From: Aphelocoma coerulescens
Lineage: Eukaryota; Chordata; Aves; Passeriformes; Corvidae
DNA: 64,000 nt
Assembly (NCBI RefSeq): GCF_041296385.1
Contig: NW_027183981.1
Coordinates: forward strand, 372,001-436,000
Direction: 5' to 3'
Position 1 is the first letter of the stretch. Each line of letters starts with the position of its first letter. Below the pieces are notes generated by a model. The model searched no databases and was not told where the DNA came from. It worked only from the letters and a program-made list of their open reading frames with translations. The position numbers and the translations under genes are program-made. Shown here in pieces: positions 21,495-32,547 of the stretch.

Positions 21495-23762
21495 CTCTCC
21501 TGGGAGCCACGGGTCACAAAGCACCGTGGGCTCTGTGCAGCCCCGCTGTGTCACAATGGCCGCTGGCTTCCACGAGCCCCCGCAGTGTCCCAGTGGGCCC
21601 CGTGGCTTTAGGAGTGGGTGGCTGGGAGTTGGTGCCAGCGGCTGGGGGAGCAGCAGCAGGGACTGTGTGTGGACAGTGCCATGGCCACTTGTGTGGCCAC
21701 TGGTGTCTCTGTGCCAGGCACAGCCGTGGTGTGTAACACCGGCTCTGGGTCCTTTGGCTGTGCAGGTGGCAGTCACGGCCTGGAGCAGGGCTGCTCCCGG
21801 GGGACAGCCTGGGGCAGGAGGCTGCTGGAGATTCATTCCCCACACTCCTTGTCATGAGGTGCTCAGAGTGATTGGAAAGGCTGTTGGCAGCAGGCAGTTC
21901 TCTGGGTTCAAGCTGTGGAGCTGTCAGCGGGAATGCAAAGGCCAAGCTGCTGAGCCTTTTGTCCTGGTGCCTTTAGTGTGTGAGCAGTCCCTGGTGCCGT
22001 TGTCTTTGGATCCTGAGTGTGGGAGAGGCAAGGCTTAGGATGGTGCGTAGAGCTGAGAAGGAAAGTGCCGAGAGCAGCGTGTGTGCTGCTGCTTTGAGGG
22101 GTGCAGTTGAAGTTGTAGGCAGCAAGAGCTTTCTCAGCTGGCCCTTTTGTGAGCTCTGCTTTTGCCAGATGACTTCCATCTTACCCTCTTACCATCTTAG
22201 CCTCTCATTTTTGCATATCCCAAACCCCCTTCCAAACATCCAGCAGCTGCTTGTAAAGAAGAAGTCCTAGAACAAAAAGCCAGTGCTGCCTTTCATAGCC
22301 CCTTTGCTGTCTATGAAGTAGAGGAAAGAAGCTAGTGAGACGCACTTTCTTTCTCAACTCCATAGAGCGCATCCTTCTCTCAAGGTGGCAGTGTCCTTGG
22401 CGGAAGTGAAGCATCTGCAGCTGCAGTTCAGACTGAGAGATGTGCCAGGACAGGAAACATTTGCTGACCTTCCCTGTTCCCTGTGCAACATGATTCTCGC
22501 ATCCCAGTCACTTTCACATACCTTCGGTATCCCTGAGTCCAAGCAGCTAAAGCTCACAGAGACAGAAGTGTCAGGAAGGAAAACGTTCCAAAAGCACCCC
22601 CTTCTCTTATCAGCATATAAATTGTGCACAACAGGCTGCGGCACCGAACCTTCCTTCTCAGATAGACATGCCATCACACTTTTCACTCTTGCAGCTCGGT
22701 TGAAAAGCTCCAGCAGCTGCTCCCGCAATAGCAAAAGGTTCTAGAAGTGAAAGCCAGTTTGGGGCTGCACCTTCTCCTTGCCGCATGTAAGCCACACCAA
22801 ACTCCCTGATGCACTCTGTCCTCCCCTTCTCAAAGGAGTAGACGGTGGCATCAGGACACACCTGTGTCCCAGCAGCTGGGTGCCCAGCCGGGAGCAGGAG
22901 CAGGGCTGGGGCTGCTCCCAAAGTTGCCCCGCCCCAATGCCAGAGCCGGACATATGCTGAGGGGGGGCTGGATCAGGCTTTATTGTCCAGCTGCATGCCA
23001 GGAGTGAGCACAAAATCTACCTGCATTCTCTGCAGCATGCCATCCTGGAGCAGAGCCATTGCCAAAGGAAGCCGTGAGCCCGTGCCAAGCCAGTGCCGGA
23101 GTGGGATCCTAGCAGCACCTGTGGAAGCCGGGAGAGAGGAGCCCACCTGGAGCAGGTTCGTGCAGGATTAATCATCCCGTGGCTTCCCACCAGGGTCCTG
23201 TTGCTTCCAAAAGGCCCCACAGTGTCACTGTGGCCCCTCGGTTCCACCAGGTTCCATAGCGTCACTGTGGTGCCCAGGGTTCCGTCAGCTTCGCCAGCAT
23301 CCCCACGGTCTGCAGAGCTCCCCGAGCTTCTGTGGTGTCACAGTGGAGGCAGGGTTGCATCAGGTTCCATAGCATCAGCACGGTCTCCAGGGCTCCCAGA
23401 GGTTCTGTGGTGTCACAGTGGAGGCAGGGTTGCATCAGGTTCCATAGCATCACCACAGTCTCCAGGGCTCCCTGAGCTTCTGTGGTGTCACAGTGGAGGC
23501 AGGGTTGCATCAGGTTCCATAGCATCAGCACGGTCTCCAGGGCTCCCAGAGGTTCTGTGGTGTCACAGAGGAGGCAGGGTTGCATCAGGTTCCATAGCAT
23601 CACCACGGTCTCCAGGGCTCCAAGAGCTTCTGTGGTGTCACAGAGGAGGCAGGGTTGCATCAGGTTCAATAGCATCAGCACGGTCTCCAGGGCTCCCCTG
23701 AGCTTCTGTGGTGGTGTCACAGAGGAGCCAGGCTTCCTTGTAGTTCCCCAGCATCACAAAGG
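21495..23762 (+). repeat. Macrosatellite unit 11 (2268 bp, 6 monomers), HOR A position 10
   Basis: C at offset 456 and a private T at 22392 (GCAGTGTCC instead of GCAGAGTCC). Equivalent unit 23 lacks the private base. Confidence 0.97.
23298..23751 (+). repeat. 75-bp minisatellite of unit 11: a-b-c-b'-d-T
   Basis: Same monomer order as unit 4, including the CATCACCACGG start of d. Confidence 0.96.
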
Positions 23763-25730
23763 CTCTCCTGGGAGCCACGGGTCACAAAGCACCGTGGGCT
23801 CTGTGCAGCCCCGCTGTGTCACAATGGCCGCTGGCTTCCACGAGCCCCCGCAGTGTCCCAGTGGGCCCCGTGGCTTTAGGAGTGGGTGGCTGGGAGTTGG
23901 TGCCAGCGGCTGGGGGAGCAGCAGCAGGGACTGTGTGTGGACAGTGCCATGGCCACTTGTGTGGCCACTGGTGTCTCTGTGCCAGGCACAGCCGTGGTGT
24001 GTAACACCGGCTCTGGGTCCTTTGGCTGTGCAGGTGGCAGTCACGGCCTGGAGCAGGGCTGCTCCCGGGGGACAGCCTGGGGCAGGAGGCTGCTGGAGAT
24101 TCATTCCCCACACTCCTTGTCATGAGGTGCTCAGAGTGATTGGAAAGGCTGTTGGCAGCAGGCAGTTCTCTGGGTTCAAGCTGTGGAGCTGTCAGCGGGA
24201 ATGCAAAGGCCAAGCTGGTGAGCCTTTTGTCCTGGTGCCTTTAGTGTGTGAGCAGTCCCTGGTGCCGTTGTCTTTGGATCCTGAGTGTGGGAGAGGCAAG
24301 GCTTAGGATGGTGCGTAGAGCTGAGAAGGAAAGTGCCGAGAGCAGCGTGTGTGCTGCTGCTTTGAGGGGTGCAGTTGAAGTTGTAGGCAGCAAGAGCTTT
24401 CTCAGCTGGCCCTTTTGTGAGCTCTGCTTTTGCCAGATGACTTCCATCTTACCCTCTTACCATCTTAGCCTCTCATTTTTGCATATCCCAAACCCCCTTC
24501 CAAACATCCAGCAGCTGCTTGTAAAGAAGAAGTCCTAGAACAAAAAGCCAGTGCTGCCTTTCATAGCCCCTTTGCTGTCTATGAAGTAGAGGAAAGAAGC
24601 TAGTGAGACGCACTTTCTTTCTCAACTCCATAGAGCGCATCCTTCTCTCAAGGTGGCAGAGTCCTTGGCGGAAGTGAAGCATCTGCAGCTGCAGTTCAGA
24701 CTGAGAGATGTGCCAGGACAGGAAACATTTGCTGACCTTCCCTGTTCCCTGTGCAACATGATTCTCGCATCCCAGTCACTTTCACATACCTTCGGTATCC
24801 CTGAGTCCAAGCAGCTAAAGCTCACAGAGACAGAAGTGTCAGGAAGGAAAACGTTCCAAAAGCACCCCCTTCTCTTATCAGCATATAAATTGTGCACAAC
24901 AGGCTGCGGCACCGAACCTTCCTTCTCAGATAGACATGCCATCACACTTTTCACTCTTGCAGCTTGGTTGAAAAGCTCCAGCAGCTGCTCCCGCAATAGC
25001 AAAAGGTTCTAGAAGTGAAAGCCAGTTTGGGGCTGCACCTTCTCCTTGCCGCATGTAAGCCACACCAAACTCCCTGATGCACTCTGTCCTCCCCTTCTCA
25101 AAGGAGTAGACGGTGGCATCAGGACACACCTGTGTCCCAGCAGCTGGGTGCCCAGCCGGGAGCAGGAGCAGGGCTGGGGCTGCTCCCAAAGTTGCCCCGC
25201 CCCAATGCCAGAGCCGGACATATGCTGAGGGGGGGCTGGATCAGGCTTTATTGTCCAGCTGCATGCCAGGAGTGAGCACAAAATCTACCTGCATTCTCTG
25301 CAGCATGCCATCCTGGAGCAGAGCCATTGCCAAAGGAAGCCGTGAGCCCGTGCCAAGCCAGTGCCGGAGTGGGATCCTAGCAGCACCTGTGGAAGCCGGG
25401 AGAGAGGAGCCCACCTGGAGCAGGTTCGTGCAGGATTAATCATCCCGTGGCTTCCCACCAGGGTCCTGTTGCTTCCAAAAGGCCCCACAGTGTCACTGTG
25501 GCCCCTCGGTTCCACCAGGTTCCATAGCGTCACTGTGGTGCCCAGGGTTCCGTCAGCTTCGCCAGCATCCCCACGGTCTGCAGAGCTCCCCGAGCTTCTG
25601 TGGTGTCACAGTGGAGGCAGGGTTGCATCAGGTTCCATAGCATCAGCACGGTCTCCAGGGCTCCCCTGAGCTTCTGTGGTGGTGTCACAGAGGAGCCAGG
25701 CTTCCTTGTAGTTCCCCAGCATCACAAAGG
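23763..25730 (+). repeat. Macrosatellite unit 12 (1968 bp, 2 monomers), HOR A position 11
   Basis: Short class of a second lineage: C at offset 1094, unlike the other short units, and T at 24965 (CAGCTTGG) shared only with unit 24. G at offset 456, where unit 24 has C. Confidence 0.97.
25566..25719 (+). repeat. 75-bp minisatellite of unit 12: a-T
   Basis: Minimal array attached to a unit body of a different lineage from other short units. Confidence 0.95.
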
Positions 25731-27998
25731 CTCTCCTGGGAGCCACGGGTCACAAAGCACCGTGGGCTCTGTGCAGCCCCGCTGTGTCACAATGGCCGCT
25801 GGCTTCCACGAGCCCCCGCAGTGTCCCAGTGGGCCCCGTGGCTTTAGGAGTGGGTGGCTGGGAGTTGGTGCCAGCGGCTGGGGGAGCAGCAGCAGGGACT
25901 GTGTGTGGACAGTGCCATGGCCACTTGTGTGGCCACTGGTGTCTCTGTGCCAGGCACAGCCGTGGTGTGTAACACCGGCTCTGGGTCCTTTGGCTGTGCA
26001 GGTGGCAGTCACGGCCTGGAGCAGGGCTGCTCCCGGGGGACAGCCTGGGGCAGGAGGCTGCTGGAGATTCATTCCCCACACTCCTTGTCATGAGGTGCTC
26101 AGAGTGATTGGAAAGGCTGTTGGCAGCAGGCAGTTCTCTGGGTTCAAGCTGTGGAGCTGTCAGCGGGAATGCAAAGGCCAAGCTGCTGAGCCTTTTGTCC
26201 TGGTGCCTTTAGTGTGTGAGCAGTCCCTGGTGCCGTTGTCTTTGGATCCTGAGTGTGGGAGAGGCAAGGCTTAGGATGGTGCGTAGAGCTGAGAAGGAAA
26301 GTGCCGAGAGCAGCGTGTGTGCTGCTGCTTTGAGGGGTGCAGTTGAAGTTGTAGGCAGCAAGAGCTTTCTCAGCTGGCCCTTTTGTGAGCTCTGCTTTTG
26401 CCAGATGACTTCCATCTTACCCTCTTACCATCTTAGCCTCTCATTTTTGCATATCCCAAACCCCCTTCCAAACATCCAGCAGCTGCTTGTAAAGAAGAAG
26501 TCCTAGAACAAAAAGCCAGTGCTGCCTTTCATAGCCCCTTTGCTGTCTATGAAGTAGAGGAAAGAAGCTAGTGAGACGCACTTTCTTTCTCAACTCCATA
26601 GAGCGCATCCTTCTCTCAAGGTGGCAGAGTCCTTGGCGGAAGTGAAGCATCTGCAGCTGCAGTTCAGACTGAGAGATGTGCCAGGACAGGAAACATTTGC
26701 TGACCTTCCCTGTTCCCTGTGCAACATGATTCTCGCATCCCAGTCACTTTCACATACCTTCGGTATCCCTGAGTCCAAGCAGCTAAAGCTCACAGAGACA
26801 GAAGTGTCAGGAAGGAAAACGTTCCAAAAGCACCCCCTTCTCTTATCAGCATATAAATTGTGCACAACAGGCTGCGGCACCGAACCTTCCTTCTCAGATA
26901 GACATGCCATCACACTTTTCACTCTTGCAGCTCGGTTGAAAAGCTCCAGCAGCTGCTCCCGCAATAGCAAAAGGTTCTAGAAGTGAAAGCCAGTTTGGGG
27001 CTGCACCTTCTCCTTGCCGCATGTAAGCCACACCAAACTCCCTGATGCACTCTGTCCTCCCCTTCTCAAAGGAGTAGACGGTGGCATCAGGACACACCTG
27101 TGTCCCAGCAGCTGGGTGCCCAGCCGGGAGCAGGAGCAGGGCTGGGGCTGCTCCCAAAGTTGCCCGGCCCCAATGCCAGAGCCGGACATATGCTGAGGGG
27201 GGGCTGGATCAGGCTTTATTGTCCAGCTGCATGCCAGGAGTGAGCACAAAATCTACCTGCATTCTCTGCAGCATGCCATCCTGGAGCAGAGCCATTGCCA
27301 AAGGAAGCCGTGAGCCCGTGCCAAGCCAGTGCCGGAGTGGGATCCTAGCAGCACCTGTGGAAGCCGGGAGAGAGGAGCCCACCTGGAGCAGGTTCGTGCA
27401 GGATTAATCATCCCGTGGCTTCCCACCAGGGTCCTGTTGCTTCCAAAAGGCCCCACAGTGTCACTGTGGCCCCTCGGTTCCACCAGGTTCCATAGCATCA
27501 CTGTGGTGCCCAGGGTTCCGTCAGCTTCGCCAGCATCCCCACGGTCTGCAGAGCTCCCCGAGCTTCTGTGGTGTCACAGTGGAGGCAGGGTTGCATCAGG
27601 TTCCATAGCATCAGCACGGTCTCCAGGGCTCCCAGAGGTTCTGTGGTGTCACAGAGGAGGCAGGGTTGCATCAGGTTCCATAGCATCACCACAGTCTCCA
27701 GGGCTCCCTGAGCTTCTGTGGTGTCACAGTGGAGGCAGGGTTGCATCAGGTTCCATAGCATCAGCACGGTCTCCAGGGCTCCCAGAGGTTCTGTGGTGTC
27801 ACAGAGGAGGCAGGGTTGCATCAGGTTCCATAGCATCAGCACGGTCTCCAGGGCTCCAAGAGCTTCTGTGGTGTCACAGAGGAGGCAGGGTTGCATCAGG
27901 TTCAATAGCATCAGCACGGTCTCCAGGGCTCCCCTGAGCTTCTGTGGTGGTGTCACAGAGGAGCCAGGCTTCCTTGTAGTTCCCCAGCATCACAAAGG
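25731..27998 (+). repeat. Macrosatellite unit 13 (2268 bp, 6 monomers), HOR A position 12
   Basis: Markers G at 27166, which breaks the GC box (CCCGGCCCC), and A at 27497 (TAGCATCAC). Both are shared only with unit 25. C at offset 456, where unit 25 has G. Confidence 0.97.
27534..27987 (+). repeat. 75-bp minisatellite of unit 13: a-b'-c-b'-d-T
   Basis: The second monomer is of the CACAGAGG type; in other six-monomer arrays it is CACAGTGG. Confidence 0.96.
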
Positions 27999-30267
27999 CT
28001 CTCCTGGGAGCCACGGGTCACAAAGCACCGTGGGCTCTGTGCAGCCCCGCTGTGTCACAATGGCCGCTGGCTTCCACGAGCCCCCGCAGTGTCCCAGTGG
28101 GCCCCGTGGCTTTAGGAGTGGGTGGCTGGGAGTTGGTGCCAGCGGCTGGGGGAGCAGCAGCAGGGACTGTGTGTGGACAGTGCCATGGCCACTTGTGTGG
28201 CCACTGGTGTCTCTGTGCCAGGCACAGCCGTGGTGTGTAACACCGGCTCTGGGTCCTTTGGCTGTGCAGGTGGCAGTCACGGCCTGGAGCAGGGCTGCTC
28301 CCGGGGGACAGCCTGGGGCAGGAGGCTGCTGGAGATTCATTCCCCACACTCCTTGTCATGAGGTGCTCAGAGTGATTGGAAAGGCTGTTGGCAGCAGGCA
28401 GTTCTCTGGGTTCAAGCTGTGGAGCTGTCAGCGGGAATGCAAAGGCCAAGCTGGTGAGCCTTTTGTCCTGGTGCCTTTAGTGTGTGAGCAGTCCCTGGTG
28501 CCGTTGTCTTTGGATCCTGAGTGTGGGAGAGGCAAGGCTTAGGATGGTGCGTAGAGCTGAGAAGGAAAGTGCCGAGAGCAGCGTGTGTGCTGCTGCTTTG
28601 AGGGGTGCAGTTGAAGTTGTAGGCAGCAAGAGCTTTCTCAGCTGGCCCTTTTGTGAGCTCTGCTTTTGCCAGATGACTTCCATCTTACCCTCTTACCATC
28701 TTAGCCTCTCATTTTTGCATATCCCAAACCCCCTTCCAAACATCCAGCAGCTGCTTGTAAAGAAGAAGTCCTAGAACAAAAAGCCAGTGCTGCCTTTCAT
28801 AGCCCCTTTGCTGTCTATGAAGTAGAGGAAAGAAGCTAGTGAGACGCACTTTCTTTCTCAACTCCATAGAGCGCATCCTTCTCTCAAGGTGGCAGAGTCC
28901 TTGGCGGAAGTGAAGCATCTGCAGCTGCAGTTCAGACTGAGAGATGTGCCAGGACAGGAAACATTTGCTGACCTTCCCTGTTCCCTGTGCAACATGATTC
29001 TCGCATCCCAGTCACTTTCACATACCTTCGGTATCCCTGAGTCCAAGCAGCTAAAGCTCACAGAGACAGAAGTGTCAGGAAGGAAAACGTTCCAAAAGCA
29101 CCCCCTTCTCTTATCAGCATATAAATTGTGCACAACAGGCTGCGGCACCGAACCTTCCTTCTCAGATAGACATGCCATCACACTTTTCACTCTTGCAGCT
29201 CGGTTGAAAAGCTCCAGCAGCTGCTCCCGCAATAGCAAAAGGTTCTAGAAGTGAAAGCCAGTTTGGGGCTGCACCTTCTCCTTGCCGCATGTAAGCCACA
29301 CCAAACTCCCTGATGCACTCTGTCCTCCCCTTCTCAAAGGAGTAGACGGTGGCATCAGGACACACCTGTGTCCCAGCAGCTGGGTGCCCAGCCGGGAGCA
29401 GGAGCAGGGCTGGGGCTGCTCCCAAAGTTGCCCCGCCCCAATGCCAGAGCCGGACATATGCTGAGGGGGGGCTGGATCAGGCTTTATTGTCCAGCTGCAT
29501 GCCAGGAGTGAGCACAAAATCTACCTGCATTCTCTGCAGCATGCCATCCTGGAGCAGAGCCATTGCCAAAGGAAGCCGTGAGCCCGTGCCAAGCCAGTGC
29601 CGGAGTGGGATCCTAGCAGCACCTGTGGAAGCCGGGAGAGAGGAGCCCACCTGGAGCAGGTTCGTGCAGGATTAATCATCCCGTGGCTTCCCACCAGGGT
29701 CCTGTTGCTTCCAAAAGGCCCCACAGTGTCACTGTGGCCCCTCGGTTCCACCAGGTTCCATAGCGTCACTGTGGTGCCCAGGGTTCCGTCAGCTTCGCCA
29801 GCATCCCCACGGTCTGCAGAGCTCCCCGAGCTTCTGTGGTGTCACAGTGGAGGCAGGGTTGCATCAGGTTCCATAGCATCAGCACGGTCTCCAGGGCTCC
29901 CAGAGGTTCTGTGGTGTCACAGTGGAGGCAGGGTTGCATCAGGTTCCATAGCATCACCACAGTCTCCAGGGCTCCCTGAGCTTCTGTGGTGTCACAGTGG
30001 AGGCAGGGTTGCATCAGGTTCCATAGCATCAGCACGGTCTCCAGGGCTCCCAGAGGTTCTGTGGTGTCACAGAGGAGGCAGGGTTGGCATCAGGTTCCAT
30101 AGCATCAGCACGGTCTCCAGGGCTCCAAGAGCTTCTGTGGTGTCACAGAGGAGGCAGGGTTGCATCAGGTTCAATAGCATCAGCACGGTCTCCAGGGCTC
30201 CCCTGAGCTTCTGTGGTGGTGTCACAGAGGAGCCAGGCTTCCTTGTAGTTCCCCAGCATCACAAAGG
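27999..30267 (+). repeat. Macrosatellite unit 14 (2269 bp, 6 monomers), HOR B position 1
   Basis: Extra G in monomer 4 (TTGGCATC), as in units 1 and 2. G at 456 and C at 1094. It lacks unit 2's two private or converted bases. Confidence 0.97.
29802..30256 (+). repeat. 75-bp minisatellite of unit 14: a-b-c-b'-d-T
   Basis: Includes the TTGGCATC extra base in monomer 4, as in units 1 and 2. Confidence 0.96.
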
Positions 30268-32547
30268 CTCTCCTGGGAGCCACGGGTCACAAAGCACCGT
30301 GGGCTCTGTGCAGCCCCGCTGTGTCACAATGGCCGCTGGCTTCCACGAGCCCCCGCAGTGTCCCAGTGGGCCCCGTGGCTTTAGGAGTGGGTGGCTGGGA
30401 GTTGGTGCCAGCGGCTGGGGGAGCAGCAGCAGGGACTGTGTGTGGACAGTGCCATGGCCACTTGTGTGGCCACTGGTGTCTCTGTGCCAGGCACAGCCGT
30501 GGTGTGTAACACCGGCTCTGGGTCCTTTGGCTGTGCAGGTGGCAGTCACGGCCTGGAGCAGGGCTGCTCCCGGGGGACAGCCTGGGGCAGGAGGCTGCTG
30601 GAGATTCATTCCCCACACGCTGCAGCTCCTTGTCATGAGGTGCTCAGAGTGATTGGAAAGGCTGTTGGCAGCGTGCAGTTCTCTGGGTTCAAGCTGTGGA
30701 GCTGTCAGCGGGAATGCAAAGGCCAAGCTGGTGAGCCTTTTGTCCTGGTGCCTTTAGTGTGTGAGCAGTCCCTGGTGCCGTTGTCTTTGGATCCTGAGTG
30801 TGGGAGAGGCAAGGCTTAGGATGGTGCGTAGAGCTGAGAAGGAAAGTGCCGAGAGCAGCGTGTGTGCTGCTGCTTTGAGGGGTGCAGTTGAAGTTGTAGG
30901 CAGCAAGAGCTTTCTCAGCTGGCCCTTTTGTGAGCTCTGCTTTTGCCAGATGACTTCCATCTTACCCTCTTACCATCTTAGCCTCTCATTTTTGCATATC
31001 CCAAACCCCCTTCCAAACATCCAGCAGCTGCTTGTAAAGAAGAAGTCCTAGAACAAAAAGCCAGTGCTGCCTTTCATAGCCCCTTTGCTGTCTATGAAGT
31101 AGAGGAAAGAAGCTAGTGAGACGCACTTTCTTTCTCAACTCCATAGAGCGCATCCTTCTCTCAAGGTGGCAGAGTCCTTGGCGGAAGTGAAGCATCTGCA
31201 GCTGCAGTTCAGACTGAGAGATGTGCCAGGACAGGAAACATTTGCTGACCTTCCCTGTTCCCTGTGCAACATGATTCTCGCATCCCAGTCACTTTCACAC
31301 ACCTTCGGTATCCCTGAGTCCAAGCAGCTAAAGCTCACAGAGACAGAAGTGTCAGGAAGGAAAACGTTCCAAAAGCACCCCCTTCTCTTATCAGCATATA
31401 AATTGTGCACAACAGGCTGCGGCACCGAACCTTCCTTCTCAGATAGACATGCCATCACACTTTTCACTCTTGCAGCTCGGTTGAAAAGCTCCAGCAGCTG
31501 CTCCCGCAATAGCAAAAGGTTCTAGAAGTGAAAGCCAGTTTGGGGCTGCACCTTCTCCTTGCCGCATGTAAGCCACACCAAACTCCCTGATGCACTCTGT
31601 CCTCCCCTTCTCAAAGGAGTAGACGGTGGCATCAGGACACACCTGTGTCCCAGCAGCTGGGTGCCCAGCCGGGAGAAGGAGCAGGGCTGGGGCTGCTCCC
31701 AAAGTTGCCCCGCCCCAATGCCAGAGCCGGACATATGCTGAGGGGGGGCTGGATCAGGCTTTATTGTCCAGCTGCATGCCAGGAGTGAGCACAAAATCTA
31801 CCTGCATTCTCTGCAGCATGCCATCCTGGAGCAGAGCCATTGCCAAAGGAAGCCGTGAGCCCGTGCCAAGCCAGTGCCGGAGTGGGATCCTAGCAGCACC
31901 TGTGGAAGCCGGGAGAGAGGAGCCCACCTGGAGCAGGTTCGTGCAGGATTAATCATCCCGTGGCTTCCCACCAGGGTCCTGTTGCTTCCAAAAGGCCCCA
32001 CAGTGTCACTGTGGCCCCTCGGTTCCACCAGGTTCCATAGCGTCACTGTGGTGCCCAGGGTTCCGTCAGCTTCGCCAGCATCCCCACGGTCTGCAGAGCT
32101 CCCCGAGCTTCTGTGGTGTCACAGTGGAGGCAGGGTTGCATCAGGTTCCATAGCATCAGCACGGTCTCCAGGGCTCCCAGAGGTTCTGTGGTGTCACAGT
32201 GGAGGCAGGGTTGCATCAGGTTCCATAGCATCACCACAGTCTCCAGGGCTCCCTGAGCTTCTGTGGTGTCACAGAGGAGGCAGGGTTGCATCAGGTTCCA
32301 TAGCATCAGCACGGTCTCCAGGGCTCCCAGAGGTTCTGTGGTGTCACAGAGGAGGCAGGGTTGCATCAGGTTCCATAGCATCAGCACGGTCTCCAGGGCT
32401 CCCCTGAGCTTCTGTGGTGGTGTCACAGAGGAGGCAGGGTTGCATCAGGTTCCATAGCATCAGCACGGTCTCCAGGACTCCCCTGAGCTTCTGTGGTGGT
32501 GTCACAGAGGAGCCAGGCTTCCTTGTAGTTCTCCAGCATCACAAAGG
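30268..32547 (+). repeat. Macrosatellite unit 15 (2280 bp, 6 monomers), HOR B position 2
   Basis: Carries the unit 3 haplotype: GCTGCAGC insertion at 30619-30626, GT at 30673-30674, C at 31300, A at 31676 and T at 32532 in the tail. Confidence 0.97.
32079..32536 (+). repeat. 75-bp minisatellite of unit 15: a-b-c'-b'-t-T
   Basis: Same order as unit 3, with two terminal-type 79-bp monomers in a row. Confidence 0.96.

Larger units (their letters stand above)
2270..27998 (+). repeat. Higher-order repeat copy A (12 units, units 2-13)
   Basis: Twelve units with monomer counts 6 6 6 2 5 2 4 5 2 6 2 6. The order and the linked point variants recur in copy B: the 8-bp insertion in HOR position 2, T at offset 692 in position 3, A at offset 486 in positions 6 and 9, T at offset 1203 in position 11, and variants at offsets 1436 and 1767 in position 12. 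Length 25,729 bp. It contains a nested duplication, since units 6-8 resemble units 9-11. Confidence 0.93.
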
